A stretch of DNA of 64,000 nucleotides from JAMCRM01 sp035561075 (GCA_035561075.1 DATMYF010000187.1:1-64000), one strand, 5' to 3'. Positions 52,725 to 61,642 are shown, counted from the first letter of the stretch. The notes: generated by a model not told the origin, from the letters alone. A program made the numbers and translations.

Positions 52725-53639
52725 ATGCAACTCGGATTTGTCAGTGCAATTCTGCCGGACCTCTCGCTCGAAGAGGTGCTGGCATTCGGCTCCTCTTCGG
52801 GCTATGAGTGCGTGGAACTAATGTGCTGGCCGCCGGGCAAGGCGGAACGCCGGTATGCCGGGGTGACCCACATCGACGTGACCAGCGTCGATGCCGGCGA
52901 GGCGGCGCGCATCAACGAGAAGGTAGCTACCTCCGGGCTCGCCATCAGCGGCCTCGGCTATTACCCCAATCCCCTGGCGCCGGACCGGGCCGAAGCGGAG
53001 GTCTATATCGCCCACATCCGGAAGCTGATCGACGCCGCACAGGCACTGGGCGTGGGTGTGGTGAACACCTTCATCGGGCGCGACTGGACACGCTCTGTGG
53101 AGGATAACTGGCCACGCTTCCGCGAGGTCTGGAAACCGCTCATCAGCCATGCAGAAGATCGCGGCGTGAAGGTGGCCATCGAGAACTGCCCCATGCTGTT
53201 CACCCGTGACGAATGGCCCGGCGGCAAGAACCTGGCGCATAGTCCGGCCGTCTGGTGCCGCATGTTCGAGGAGATCCCCAGCCCCAATTTCGGGCTGAAT
53301 TTCGACCCCTCGCACTTCATCTGGCAGCAAATGGACTACCTGCGGGCGCTACGCGAATTCGGGCCGCGGATCTTCCACGTGCATGCCAAGGACGCACGCA
53401 TCGACCGCCATAAGCTGGACTACACGGGCATCCTGGCGCATCCGCTCGAATACCACACCCCGAAACTGCCCGGCTTGGGCGATGTGGACTGGGGCCGCTT
53501 CTTCTCCACGCTCGGCGACACGGGCTACGCCGGCCCCGTCTGTGTAGAAGTGGAAGATCGCGCCTACGAGGGTTCGATCGAGCGGCGCAAGGCGTCCCTC
53601 ACGCAGTCGCTGGCGTACCTGCGGCAGTTCGTGGCCTAG
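52725..53639 (+). CDS. sugar phosphate isomerase/epimerase-like TIM barrel (cytosolic)
   Basis: 304 residues from the ATG at 52725 (CCAGGAGAG upstream); no leader, unlike the other three barrels in the window. Motifs: GFVSAILPDLSLEEVLAFGSSSGY, VNTFIGRDW, VKVAIENCPM with the ligand Glu, NFGLNFDPSHF, IFHVHAKDA and VCVEVEDRAYEGS. The metal set (Glu, Asp-x-Ser-His, His, Glu) is complete. With the MFS gene just upstream it probably processes an imported sugar or sugar acid in the cytosol. Confidence 0.85.
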   Translation: MQLGFVSAILPDLSLEEVLAFGSSSGYECVELMCWPPGKAERRYAGVTHIDVTSVDAGEAARINEKVATSGLAISGLGYYPNPLAPDRAEAEVYIAHIRKLIDAAQALGVGVVNTFIGRDWTRSVEDNWPRFREVWKPLISHAEDRGVKVAIENCPMLFTRDEWPGGKNLAHSPAVWCRMFEEIPSPNFGLNFDPSHFIWQQMDYLRALREFGPRIFHVHAKDARIDRHKLDYTGILAHPLEYHTPKLPGLGDVDWGRFFSTLGDTGYAGPVCVEVEDRAYEGSIERRKASLTQSLAYLRQFVA

Positions 53640-53646
53640 CAGCCCG

Positions 53647-53970
53647 TTAACGCTCCGCCGATACCAGCCGCAGCCCGGCGATCCCGATCACGATCAGGGA
53701 CAGGCAGAAGATGCGGGCGGCGGTGCGCGGTTCCCCGAAAGCGGCCATCCCCACGATGGCCGCGCCCACCGCGCCGATGCCGGTCCACACCGCGTAGGCG
53801 GTGCCCAGCGGGAGCGTCCGCATGGCGACGGCAAGCAGCCACACGCTCCCGGCCATCGTCACGAGCGTGAAGACGCTCGCGCCCAGCCGCGTAAATCCCT
53901 CGGTGTACTTCAACCCCACCGCCCAGGTCGTTTCGAGCAGCCCCGCGATGAACAGGTAAATCCACGCCAT
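53647..53970 (-). CDS. sugE: SMR-family guanidinium/quaternary ammonium exporter
   Basis: 107 residues, four membrane helices. It aligns by eye over its whole length with SugE/Gdx: MAWIYLFIAGLLETTWAVGL with the essential Glu-13, KYTEGFTRL, and the diagnostic LPLGTAYAVWTGIGAVGAA. Proteins of this subgroup export guanidinium in exchange for protons. The upstream leader is only about 75 bp to the divergent gene and shows no guanidine riboswitch that I can recognise. Confidence 0.92.
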   Translation of the reverse strand: MAWIYLFIAGLLETTWAVGLKYTEGFTRLGASVFTLVTMAGSVWLLAVAMRTLPLGTAYAVWTGIGAVGAAIVGMAAFGEPRTAARIFCLSLIVIGIAGLRLVSAER

Positions 53971-54046
53971 AGGCCCAGGGTACAATAGCGCACAAGCACG
54001 GCCGAAGCCGCGTACGATATACTCATCAAAGATCGAGGGGGTTTCG

Positions 54047-55174
54047 ATGGACCTCAAACGAAGGCAGTTGCTCACCGGCGCCTTGGCCGCCGCGGGTTTC
54101 GCGACGTTGCGCGAGCAGTCCCAGGCCGCGCCCCTGCCGCTTGGGATACCAGGGCCGTATCGCGGCCGCGTGGTCGCGGTTGAACATCCCGCGAGCATCA
54201 TCTCAGGCAAGTACCAGCGGGAGCCTGTGCGGGAGATGATCCGGAAGGGCCTCATGGAGTTGACCGGCGCGCCCTCGGCCACCGATGCGTGGCGCGTCTT
54301 CTTCCAGAAGGGCGATGTGGTGGGGATCAAGGTCAATCCGGTGGGGCAGCCGTACGTGATCTCCGCGGCGGAAGTCTTCCAGGAACTCGTGGCAGGACTG
54401 GGAGAGTGCGGAATCCCGCACAAGGACGTCGTGGCCTACGACCGCTACCGGCGGCAGTTCATGAGCGGGGGCTTCGAAAAATGGCTTCCCGAAGGCGTCC
54501 GCTGGACCTATGCCACCGACGATGGCGCCCGCACCAGCCCCGGCGTCGGCCTGCTGCAACTCGACATGGACGGCTACGATCGCGACATGTACATGGAAAT
54601 GGCGCTAGTCGCCCGCAGCGGCAACCCGGCGGATTCGCACCATCGACGTTCGTACGTGGCGAAGTTCCTCAGCAAAGAAGTGAACAAGGTGATCAACCTG
54701 GGGGTGCTGAAGCATCACCAGTCGGCGGGCGTCACCATCGCGCTCAAGAACCTGTCTCACGGCATGGTCAACAATGTGGCCCGCAGCCACGTCTCCAGTT
54801 CCGCTAACTCCTGCGGAATGTTCATCCCGACCGTGGTGGACCTGCCGGTCTTCCGCCAGAAGATTGTCCTGAATGTGATCGACGGCATCCTGGGGGCGTA
54901 CCACGGCGGACCCGGGAGTAAGGTTGGGAAGTACATGTGGGAGCACAAGACCATGTACTTCGCGACGGATCCTGTGGCTGTCGACCGCGTCGGCTGGAAC
55001 GTGCTCGACGACAAGCGCGCGGCGGTCGGGATGCAGCCCCTCGCGCTGGCGCCCCGCGACAACGACAGCACCTTCGTCCGGATGCAGCCGGAGCACGTGG
55101 AATTAGCCGCGCTGCTGGGCCTGGGCGAGGCCGACGAGGACAAAATCGACCTGAAGCGCGTCAAGCTGGGCTGA
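54047..55174 (+). CDS. Tat-exported DUF362 protein
   Basis: 375 residues. The leader (LKRRQLLTGALAAAGFATL) is twin-arginine-like. The DUF362 features are FQKGDVVGIKVN, VINLGVLKHHQSAGVTIALKNLSHG and FATDPVAVDRVGWNVL. Members often have iron-sulfur domains, but here the Cys pattern for clusters is absent. Function unknown. A TATACT box about 27 bases before the ATG and GAGGGGG supply promoter and ribosome-binding site. It shares this family with the 58967 product. It converges on pdxA-like 55161 with 14 bp overlap. Confidence 0.75.
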   Translation: MDLKRRQLLTGALAAAGFATLREQSQAAPLPLGIPGPYRGRVVAVEHPASIISGKYQREPVREMIRKGLMELTGAPSATDAWRVFFQKGDVVGIKVNPVGQPYVISAAEVFQELVAGLGECGIPHKDVVAYDRYRRQFMSGGFEKWLPEGVRWTYATDDGARTSPGVGLLQLDMDGYDRDMYMEMALVARSGNPADSHHRRSYVAKFLSKEVNKVINLGVLKHHQSAGVTIALKNLSHGMVNNVARSHVSSSANSCGMFIPTVVDLPVFRQKIVLNVIDGILGAYHGGPGSKVGKYMWEHKTMYFATDPVAVDRVGWNVLDDKRAAVGMQPLALAPRDNDSTFVRMQPEHVELAALLGLGEADEDKIDLKRVKLG

Positions 55175-56132
55175 GCGTTACGGCCAGTTCCAGCGCGCTC
55201 ACGAAGCTGGCCGTTGATGCCTGTCCCTTGCCCGCGATATCGAACGCCGTGCCGTGGTCGACCGACGTGCGCACGATCGGCAGCCCCAGCGCGACATTCA
55301 CCCCGGCCTCGAAATCCAGAAGTTTGAGCGGGACGTGCCCCTGGTCGTGGTACATACAGACCACCGCATCGAACTGCTTCCGACGCACCGCAAGATAGAA
55401 CAGGGTATCGGGCGGAAAGGGGCCTTCCACCGGCAGGCCCTGGCTTCTGGCCCACTCGACAGCCGGGCGGATCTCGCGAATCTCCTCGTCACCGAAGAGC
55501 CCGTTCTCACCGGCATGCGGGTTGAGTCCGGCCACCGCGATGCGCGGGTTGGGCCGCAGCCGCGCTACGGCCTCCGCGGTGAGCCGCAGGATCGTTTGGA
55601 TGCGCCCGCGTTTCGCCCGCTCAATCGCCTCCCGCAACGAGCAGTGCGTGCTCACGTGGGTGACGATCAACTGCGGGGAGACCAGCATAATGGTGACGTC
55701 CTCGACTCCGCACAACCCACCGATCAGTTCCGTGTGGCCGGTGAAGGCAGGGTCCGAGAGGCGCGTGGCCTCCTTGTTCATGGGTAGGGTAACGACCGCC
55801 GCGATCTGACCAGCGAGCGCAGCGCGTGTGGCCGCCACCACGTACTCGCGCGCGGCGGCGCCGGCTTTGCAATCGAGCACTCCGGGGTTGACGTCCTCCG
55901 GCCGCAGGAGCGCGGCGTCGATCACGTTGAGCGGCCCCGCATGATACTCCATGGGCGCGGCAATCCGGTGGAGTGGAACCCCGTAGCCGAGCCGGCGGTT
56001 GTAGTACTCGAGCGCGGAGAGATCCCCGTAAGCCACCACCGGCGGGGCGAGTTGCCCGTCCCGGAACGCCTTAAGCAGCACCTCTGGTCCGATGCCACTG
56101 GCATCCCCCATGGTGATCCCGTAGGTTTTCAT
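55161..56132 (-). CDS. PdxA-family 4-phospho-hydroxythreonine-type dehydrogenase (PdxA2-like)
   Basis: 323 residues. PdxA-fold motifs are clear: GITMGDASGIGPEV, TLPMNKEA, GHTELIGGL, HVSTHCSLREA (metal His), GLNPHAGENGLFGDEE, MYHDQGHVPLKLL and VRTSVDHGTAFDIAGKG. The gene directly follows a DUF1537 kinase with ATGA overlap. That arrangement marks PdxA2-type enzymes, which oxidise 4-phospho-erythronate or -threonate in acid-sugar catabolism, rather than PdxA of vitamin B6 synthesis. A B6 role cannot be excluded without seeing whether another pdxA exists. Confidence 0.85.
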   Translation of the reverse strand: MKTYGITMGDASGIGPEVLLKAFRDGQLAPPVVAYGDLSALEYYNRRLGYGVPLHRIAAPMEYHAGPLNVIDAALLRPEDVNPGVLDCKAGAAAREYVVAATRAALAGQIAAVVTLPMNKEATRLSDPAFTGHTELIGGLCGVEDVTIMLVSPQLIVTHVSTHCSLREAIERAKRGRIQTILRLTAEAVARLRPNPRIAVAGLNPHAGENGLFGDEEIREIRPAVEWARSQGLPVEGPFPPDTLFYLAVRRKQFDAVVCMYHDQGHVPLKLLDFEAGVNVALGLPIVRTSVDHGTAFDIAGKGQASTASFVSALELAVTLSPA

Positions 56133-57127
56133 GATCCTTTCTCTATGATCGCCCGGATGCGCGTCAAAACGTCCGGCGGTCCGAAGCCGCCGGCTTTTGT
56201 AATCAGGTACAGGTTGCGCCCGCCTCTTGCGATGCGCGAAAGCGGCACCCCCGGGAGGATCTCGCGAATCGGTTCAATGGCCGGGAGCCCCATATTTCTT
56301 AGAATGCCGAACGCCGTGTCGCCTCCGAAAACCACCAACGCATCGGGACGCCCCCCCTGCATGGTCTGCCGGACAGCCCGGCGATCGCTCTTTGCCAGCA
56401 ACCGCCAGGGCCATCCAGACGACCAGCCGTTGGCACGCGCGTGCGCCACCTGGCAACGGGAGGCTTCGTGGAGGCTGCCGTTCACTACCAAAGCGCGCCG
56501 CATCGCGGGCCACCCTGGCGTGGCGGTGCGCTCCAGTGGGAGCAGTGCCGCCAGAGCCTCCGCCATGGCCGCCGGACCTGCCGCCATACGCGCCGGGATG
56601 GCAGCCCGCGCCGCGGCTTCGATATCGGCATCGGTCTCCCCGTCCCACACCCGGATGGGCGCGCTGGTCTGCCCGGCGAGCACGCGGACGATCGAGCTTT
56701 CGCTCACGGGGTTCAAGGTATCGCGGGCGAAAGCCGTCTCGCTCACCGGCACACCGTCCACGTAAAGGCACCCCTGCCGCACGGTGCGGCCCATAGCCGG
56801 GTAGGCCGGGGCATAGACGAGTTCCGTCCCGCCCGAAGCCCGCACCACGGCCCCGAGTTCCGCGCCGATGTTGCCCCGCAGGGTGGAATCGGTCTTCTTA
56901 TAGACCATGCGGGCGCCGGCTTCGAAGGCGGCACGTGCCAGGTCAAAAACGCGCCCGGCCGCTTCTTCCGCCGGCAGGTGCCGGCTTTGGGTATCGACCA
57001 CCACGACGGGAACCCCGGCCGGCAGATTGCCGCCGAGGGTCACAACCGTTCGGACCCCGGCCGCAGCGAACTTAGCGCCGGCCTCGAGCGCACCGGTCAG
57101 GTCATCCGCGAGCGCCAGGACCTCCAT
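56129..57127 (-). CDS. four-carbon acid-sugar kinase (DUF1537, OtnK/DtnK-type)
   Basis: 332 residues. It starts with the family motif VLALADDLTGALEAGAKFAAAG. Other motifs are VVVDTQSRHLPAEEA, YKKTDSTLRGNIGAEL and, at the C-terminal nucleotide-binding half, VVNGSLHEASRCQV, VVFGGDTAFGIL and NLYLITKAGGFGPPDVL. It phosphorylates threonate, erythronate or related acids at the 4-OH. The length is about 80-90 residues below the usual 410-430, with a short middle region. It starts 6 bp after the selenoprotein candidate and overlaps the PdxA-like gene. Confidence 0.87.
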   Translation of the reverse strand: MEVLALADDLTGALEAGAKFAAAGVRTVVTLGGNLPAGVPVVVVDTQSRHLPAEEAAGRVFDLARAAFEAGARMVYKKTDSTLRGNIGAELGAVVRASGGTELVYAPAYPAMGRTVRQGCLYVDGVPVSETAFARDTLNPVSESSIVRVLAGQTSAPIRVWDGETDADIEAAARAAIPARMAAGPAAMAEALAALLPLERTATPGWPAMRRALVVNGSLHEASRCQVAHARANGWSSGWPWRLLAKSDRRAVRQTMQGGRPDALVVFGGDTAFGILRNMGLPAIEPIREILPGVPLSRIARGGRNLYLITKAGGFGPPDVLTRIRAIIEKGS

Positions 57128-57133
57128 AACGGA

Positions 57134-58915
57134 CTACTTTAGCCCGGCGCGCCGTAACGTCGCGAGCAGTTCCTTTTCCGGACGCCCGCCCAGGAACTCA
57201 GCCACGACCCGACCTTTGCGGTCGATGATCACGGTAAACGGAATGCCCATGCCGCCGTAGTGCGCACGTACGCGTTGCTCGGGATCGAACACCGTGGTGA
57301 AAGTGAGGGCCATCTTCTTATAAGTGCTCGCCACCGGTTCCGGTTCCTCGCCATCGATCCCCACCACCGCGAGACCCTTGCTCTTCCATTCTTTGTGCAG
57401 CTTTTCGATGGTCGGCAACTCCGACCGGCATGACCCTCACCAACTAGCCCAGAAGTTGAGCAGCACTACCTTCCCGCGCTGGGCAGTCAAGCGGTAACGA
57501 CTCCCGTCGAGGGCCGGCAGCTCGAAATCGAACCTCTGGTCGAGCAGGTCCTTCAGGTCGAGAATCGCCTTCCGGGCGGCCAGCGGCGGGTCTGCGGCGC
57601 CGAGCGGGATACCGGCGGCACGCGAGCCCACAGCCAGCGCGTTGTAGGCCGAAGCCAGCTCGAGGGAGCCCGTCAACCGCGAGCGTTCGGGTTCCGGGCA
57701 GTTCCCGATGGCTGCAATACTGTCGCGCAACGCATTCGCGGCCGGAGCCGCCAGGGGCTTCCAGGCCTTCTCGGCGACCAGCGTGAACAAATCGGCTGCC
57801 ACGCGGAGCCGGTTGTGGGTAAAGGGAGTGCCGGGAAGGAGGCGCAGGATCTCGCGCGCGAGCTGGAGTTGCTCGTCGTCGCCGAGGCCTTCGCGGCCAA
57901 GCAGGAGGGTGGAATTACCGTGCGCCCGCCACTCCACGGGAAACCTCTGAATTGCTGCCAGGGCCTCGGCAAGCGGCACTTTCGCATCGGGTATCGGCGG
58001 CGGCGGTTGCGGCGGTACGGCGGAGTTCCGCAGGGCCAAAGACATCTGCGACGGCCGCGCCGTCCTGGTCATGCTCTCTTTGGTAACCGTCGCAATCTGG
58101 TTGTGCCACGGCTCGAACAGCACGCGGTTGCGTGCATACGATTCGGGATTGAGCGTGTGCAGATAGATGCCCAACGGCACCAGAAAAAACTCACGTGCGC
58201 CCGCGATTTCGGCTTTCGCTTTCCCGAACGTGTAGGTCGCCTTCACTTCCTGGCCGGCCTCGCTATCGAAATCCTGCCGGACGGTTGCGGCAAGCAGGCG
58301 CTCGAAGCCCGGCAACGCGGCGGCCGGGTCCAGCGCGGCGAGGTCCGCGGTGCAGTTCAACAGCGTGCGGGCATTGGTGAATGTGGCGTTTTCGAGCGGG
58401 AAGAGCGCCACGATGTCGCGGTAAAGCGCGGCGGCCTCGTCGGGGCGTTCCTCCCGCAGACGCGTGAGCACGCTGCGGGTATCGGAGAAGCAGACGCCCT
58501 CTCCCCAGGCCTGCCGCACCAACTCCGCCGCGCGGCCGTACTCTTCCTTTGCCAGCCAGTGCAGCGCGACCCCGCCGTATGCGATTGGCCGGCCAGGCAG
58601 GGTCGCGGCAATGCGCTCCCCCTCGGCGGGATTGATCGCCATCAGAACCCGAACGACCCGGTTGGCTTCGTACCCCACGGACTCGCGGGTCTTCAGCGCG
58701 TCGGCGGCGGCGAGGGCGAACTCCCACGCCAGCCGCGGCTGGGCATCCTGCAAGAGCTGTGCTGCCCGCAGATAGCTATCGATCGCCACCCCGTTGGGAG
58801 CCCGGGCGGCATTCGACCGGACTTCCAGGGCGGCGTCTTCCACTTTCCGGTTCCACCCGGTTTCCCCTGGGGCAGCGGCGGCCAGCAACGCCAGAACGAA
58901 TCCGACACGCAGCAT
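57134..58915 (-). CDS. secreted TlpA/thioredoxin-like protein, probable UGSC selenoprotein
   Basis: Read as one frame of 593 residues with an in-frame TGA at 57439-57437 (residue 493). The N-terminal signal peptide (LRVGFVLALLAAAAPG) is followed by about 440 residues of helical, TPR-like sequence of unknown role. A TlpA-type thioredoxin domain then runs from about 465: DFELPALDGSRYRL, VVLLNFWASW-(TGA)-GSC-RSELP, VVGIDGE, then GMGIPFTVIIDRKGRV with the cis-Pro. The TGA replaces exactly the first Cys of CxxC, and both parts share the same frame. A SECIS-like hairpin follows. It is the fourth gene of a six-gene minus operon. The alternative is a nonsense mutation of TGC. Confidence 0.8.
57410..57426 (-). 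promoter_or_regulatory. SECIS-like hairpin after the in-frame TGA
   Basis: In the mRNA a perfect 6-bp stem, GGUCGG paired with CCGACC, encloses the loop AGUUG. The loop G is 18 nt after the UGA. Bacterial SECIS elements need a small stem-loop within about 16-37 nt of the UGA and a G among the first two loop bases; both hold. The loop depends on a UUG Leu codon where this genome prefers CTG or CTC. Confidence 0.7.
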
Positions 58916-58966
58916 ACGTGCCTATAACATCCCATGACGCGCTGCACGGCGCAACTTGCGGGAGCC

Positions 58967-60088
58967 TTACTTCCCGTCGAAGCGGAAGCGGGCCTGCTCG
59001 ATAGGCACACCGGCCACTTCGATACGGGACAGGTCCGCGCTCCCGGCGCCCAGCGCCTCGGCCAGCAGCAGGTGATTGTCACAAGCTGAAAAGGGCGTCG
59101 TGCCGCGTGCCGCGCGCGGGTTGTACCCCATCACAGCCGTCGCCACAGCATCGGTCGAAACGCCATTGGTGCCGGCCAGCAGAACCCCGGGCTTCACCAG
59201 TCGGATCCCCTTGATCCAGGGCCCTTCCCCACCTGCAATGGATTCGATCCCATCGATAATCGCAAGGTCCACGGGACGCGCGGCCACCAGGTCTGCAATC
59301 ACTCGGGGGACCCGGTATCCGGGGTCGCGGCTCGACTGCGGATCGATCTCCTGGGGAGCCGACCCGGACGGCCCGCGTTTCCCCAGGTGCAGCACGTCCA
59401 GGCGACCTTTGCCGGGATGCTCGTTGGGCTCCGCAGCGCCGGCGTCGTCGCCATAGATGGAAGATGGCGTATTGCCGAAGCAGTTCTTCAATGCGAGCGT
59501 CACCCCGCAGGTCTCGTGATTCTTCAGCTTGGCCATGCTTACGAACACATCGGTATCTTCGAACGCATGGTTCAAGTCGTAAGCCGGAAAGAGATACCCG
59601 CGTCCAGGCACTTTCAGCCGCGCGTAGGCCCGGCCCTTGCCCAGATTGTTGGTGTTCTCGAATTCCACCGCCGGGGCCGCCGCGGCTAGCGACCGCACGT
59701 TCCACCCGGCATCCAGCATGCACTCTTCAAGCGGTCCGCCGGATGCCCAGGCGCTTTCGACAAACCGGATCCGGCGCGCCCCCGCCCTGCCCATCAGGTG
59801 CGCCACCGCGCCCACAAGTTTCGGATGCGTGTAGTGGGTTACGCCCGGCGGACGTCCCTGGACGCGAAGCCCCGGGCTGCCTGTAAGGTTAAGCTTCACC
59901 GTGATGGTTTTACCCTTCACGATGCCGCCGAGACCTCCGATGCGGTCGAACATCGTGCCAAGCTCGCCCACGAGGTCGCCGTCATAGGACGGGCACGTGG
60001 TAATCGCGACGGTCGCGGCTTTAGAGTTTGCGGCAAGCGGCGCCCCCAGCGCGCCGGCAATCCATTCCCTGCGGGTGACAGCGGACAT
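58967..60088 (-). CDS. Tat-exported DUF362 protein
   Basis: 373 residues with a TRREWIAGALGAPLAA leader. DUF362 motifs: GKTITVKLNLTG, THPKLVGAVAHLMGRAGA, FVSMAKLKNHETCGVTLALKNCFGNTP, IDGIESIAGGEGPW and LAGTNGVSTDAVATAVMGY. Conserved Lys-Asn and Asp residues may bind a metal or nucleotide, but no reaction is known. It lies 7 bp behind the 60096 gene and 51 bp before the selenoprotein candidate, within one operon. Confidence 0.77.
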   Translation of the reverse strand: MSAVTRREWIAGALGAPLAANSKAATVAITTCPSYDGDLVGELGTMFDRIGGLGGIVKGKTITVKLNLTGSPGLRVQGRPPGVTHYTHPKLVGAVAHLMGRAGARRIRFVESAWASGGPLEECMLDAGWNVRSLAAAAPAVEFENTNNLGKGRAYARLKVPGRGYLFPAYDLNHAFEDTDVFVSMAKLKNHETCGVTLALKNCFGNTPSSIYGDDAGAAEPNEHPGKGRLDVLHLGKRGPSGSAPQEIDPQSSRDPGYRVPRVIADLVAARPVDLAIIDGIESIAGGEGPWIKGIRLVKPGVLLAGTNGVSTDAVATAVMGYNPRAARGTTPFSACDNHLLLAEALGAGSADLSRIEVAGVPIEQARFRFDGK

Positions 60089-60095
60089 CTTGCTT

Positions 60096-61478
60096 TCAGT
60101 CTAGCCGCAGTGTGGCGCAGACGGAAACCGAGGGGATGTCTACTCCCACCCCGCCCTCTACGGGATATATTTCCAGGTTCTTTTCCGTACCATTGGGGCT
60201 GAGCAGCCGGGCACTTCGGAAGGTGCCTTCCAAATGCACCGTCACGCTCTCCACAGGGTAGCCGAAGTAGTTCACAAGGTGCAGGACCACCGTCTTGCCG
60301 TCCGGCGATGCGAGGAGGTTCGAGAGCATGGCGGAGACATTGAACAGCCGCACGCCCAGGTTGCGTCGGCCGATGAGGGACTGCACGTCGCGCCACAGGT
60401 CGGCCACGCGCTCCAGTTCAGCCTTTTCAAGCGTCAGGGTAGCGGCATCGGGGGAATGCCCGGCCAAAGCGCCGGCAGGCGCGTTGAGCAGCGTCCCGCC
60501 GCCTCGGGCGAAGCCCTTCAGGACCTCTTGTTTGGCGGCCGGTAGCTCCGCCCCGGCCACATTCACGGTGATCGCGGAACCGGCCAGGGCCTCCGGGGAG
60601 AGGCGCGCGACGGGCACCGGCCTCACCGGGGTATGACGTGCCCCGATCATGTCGAGAATGCCGCCCGAGAGGAGCGCCCCGTTCTCCGGGTCCTGCACGA
60701 CCGCCAGTTTCCCAACAGGCTCGTAGCCGCGCCACTCGGGGTGCCGCTCGAAGTAGGCCAGCATCGCCGCCATGCGCTTCCAGTCGCGCAGGGCGGCCGC
60801 TTCACGCTTCGCAAGGCGGGCAGCAAAATCGCTGTCCAGCGATACCACCCAGCGCCCCCCGGCCATTGCGCAATCCGCGATCGCCTGAAGGTAGCGCTCC
60901 CCCAAAACGATCGTCCCGGCGGGCGGCACGCTGCCCACCCAGATTGTCCGGTGGCCCCACGCCCGCACTGCGCGCAGGAAGCCGGAGTTGGTGTCGATCC
61001 ATGGGGAACCCGTCGGGGCGGCTTTGGCCGCGCCACCCTCAAGCACCTGAATGCCCGGCCACACTCCCTGGCGCGTCCCGATAACCGGCGCGGCGCCCCC
61101 GAGTTTCATGCGGTGCCGGGGGCCGAGTTCAATCAGCACCAGGCCTGCGGCGGCTTCGGCGACCTGGCGGGCGATGTCCTCCGGCAACTCCCGTTCGACC
61201 ACCACCCCAGCCAAGCCGGCCTTGGCGGCACGGCGTGCCCCGGCGACCGGATCGCCGTCCGGCGGCACCACCGATAACAAAGCCAGCTTCCGCGCGGCCG
61301 CCGCCTCCACGAACGCCTGTGTCCAGGTACTTACCAGCAGACAGTTTATCGGTGTTCCCTCGATGAGGTCGAGGGATGCAGGGTCGCTCCATGGCCAGCG
61401 CGCGGGCACCCAGTCGACGGGCTCCGCCGCAAGTGTGGAGACAGCCACCAACGCCATCGCAAGACGGGATAGCAGCAT
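60096..61478 (-). CDS. secreted protein of unknown function, TIM-barrel-like
   Basis: 460 residues with a signal peptide (LLSRLAMALVAVSTLA). The middle (about 60-260) alternates strands and helices: INCLLVSTW, LALLSVVPPDG, LAGVVVERELPEDIARQV, LVLIELG, RTIWVGSVPP, RWVVSLDSDFAARLAKREA. The C-terminal part (about 270-460: GKLAVVQDPENG, ITVNVAG, VLHLVNYFGYPVESVTVHLEG) resembles the accessory domains of beta-galactosidase-like enzymes. No catalytic pair can be assigned. It is the first gene of the six-gene operon. Confidence 0.55.
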   Translation of the reverse strand: MLLSRLAMALVAVSTLAAEPVDWVPARWPWSDPASLDLIEGTPINCLLVSTWTQAFVEAAAARKLALLSVVPPDGDPVAGARRAAKAGLAGVVVERELPEDIARQVAEAAAGLVLIELGPRHRMKLGGAAPVIGTRQGVWPGIQVLEGGAAKAAPTGSPWIDTNSGFLRAVRAWGHRTIWVGSVPPAGTIVLGERYLQAIADCAMAGGRWVVSLDSDFAARLAKREAAALRDWKRMAAMLAYFERHPEWRGYEPVGKLAVVQDPENGALLSGGILDMIGARHTPVRPVPVARLSPEALAGSAITVNVAGAELPAAKQEVLKGFARGGGTLLNAPAGALAGHSPDAATLTLEKAELERVADLWRDVQSLIGRRNLGVRLFNVSAMLSNLLASPDGKTVVLHLVNYFGYPVESVTVHLEGTFRSARLLSPNGTEKNLEIYPVEGGVGVDIPSVSVCATLRLD

Positions 61479-61636
61479 GTACCCTATTGTCCCGCAAACC
61501 GGCCCGGCCGCCGGGGTCCGCCCTGGGGTCCGTTTCCGGTTGCGGGCGTTCTATCGTTATGTTATCTATAGGGTCAAGTCGGACAACGTGACCCAACTAG
61601 TACCGCACGGCTCATGCATTGAGCTTTAAGACGGTC

Positions 61637-61642
61637 TATAAT
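61637..61642 (+). promoter_or_regulatory. -10 promoter box (TATAAT) for hfq
   Basis: A perfect TATAAT lies 21 bases before the ATG at 61664. It supports that start over the in-frame ATG at 61619, which lies upstream of the box. Confidence 0.5.

Noticed and set aside
53971..54046. Guanidine riboswitch before sugE
   Set aside because: The leader is too short and none of the hairpin pairs of guanidine-I, -II or -III classes can be seen; only a TATTGT-like box is present.
57134..57418. Separate small thioredoxin gene starting at the TTG at 57418
   Set aside because: It would lack the first strand, the Trp and the active-site Cys. It is in frame with the upstream ORF and shows no ribosome-binding site, so a single Sec-containing gene explains it better.
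57815..58927. Plus-strand ORF of 370 codons opposite the selenoprotein candidate
   Set aside because: Antisense shadow without signal peptide or domain; the minus-strand reading has a leader and a thioredoxin domain.
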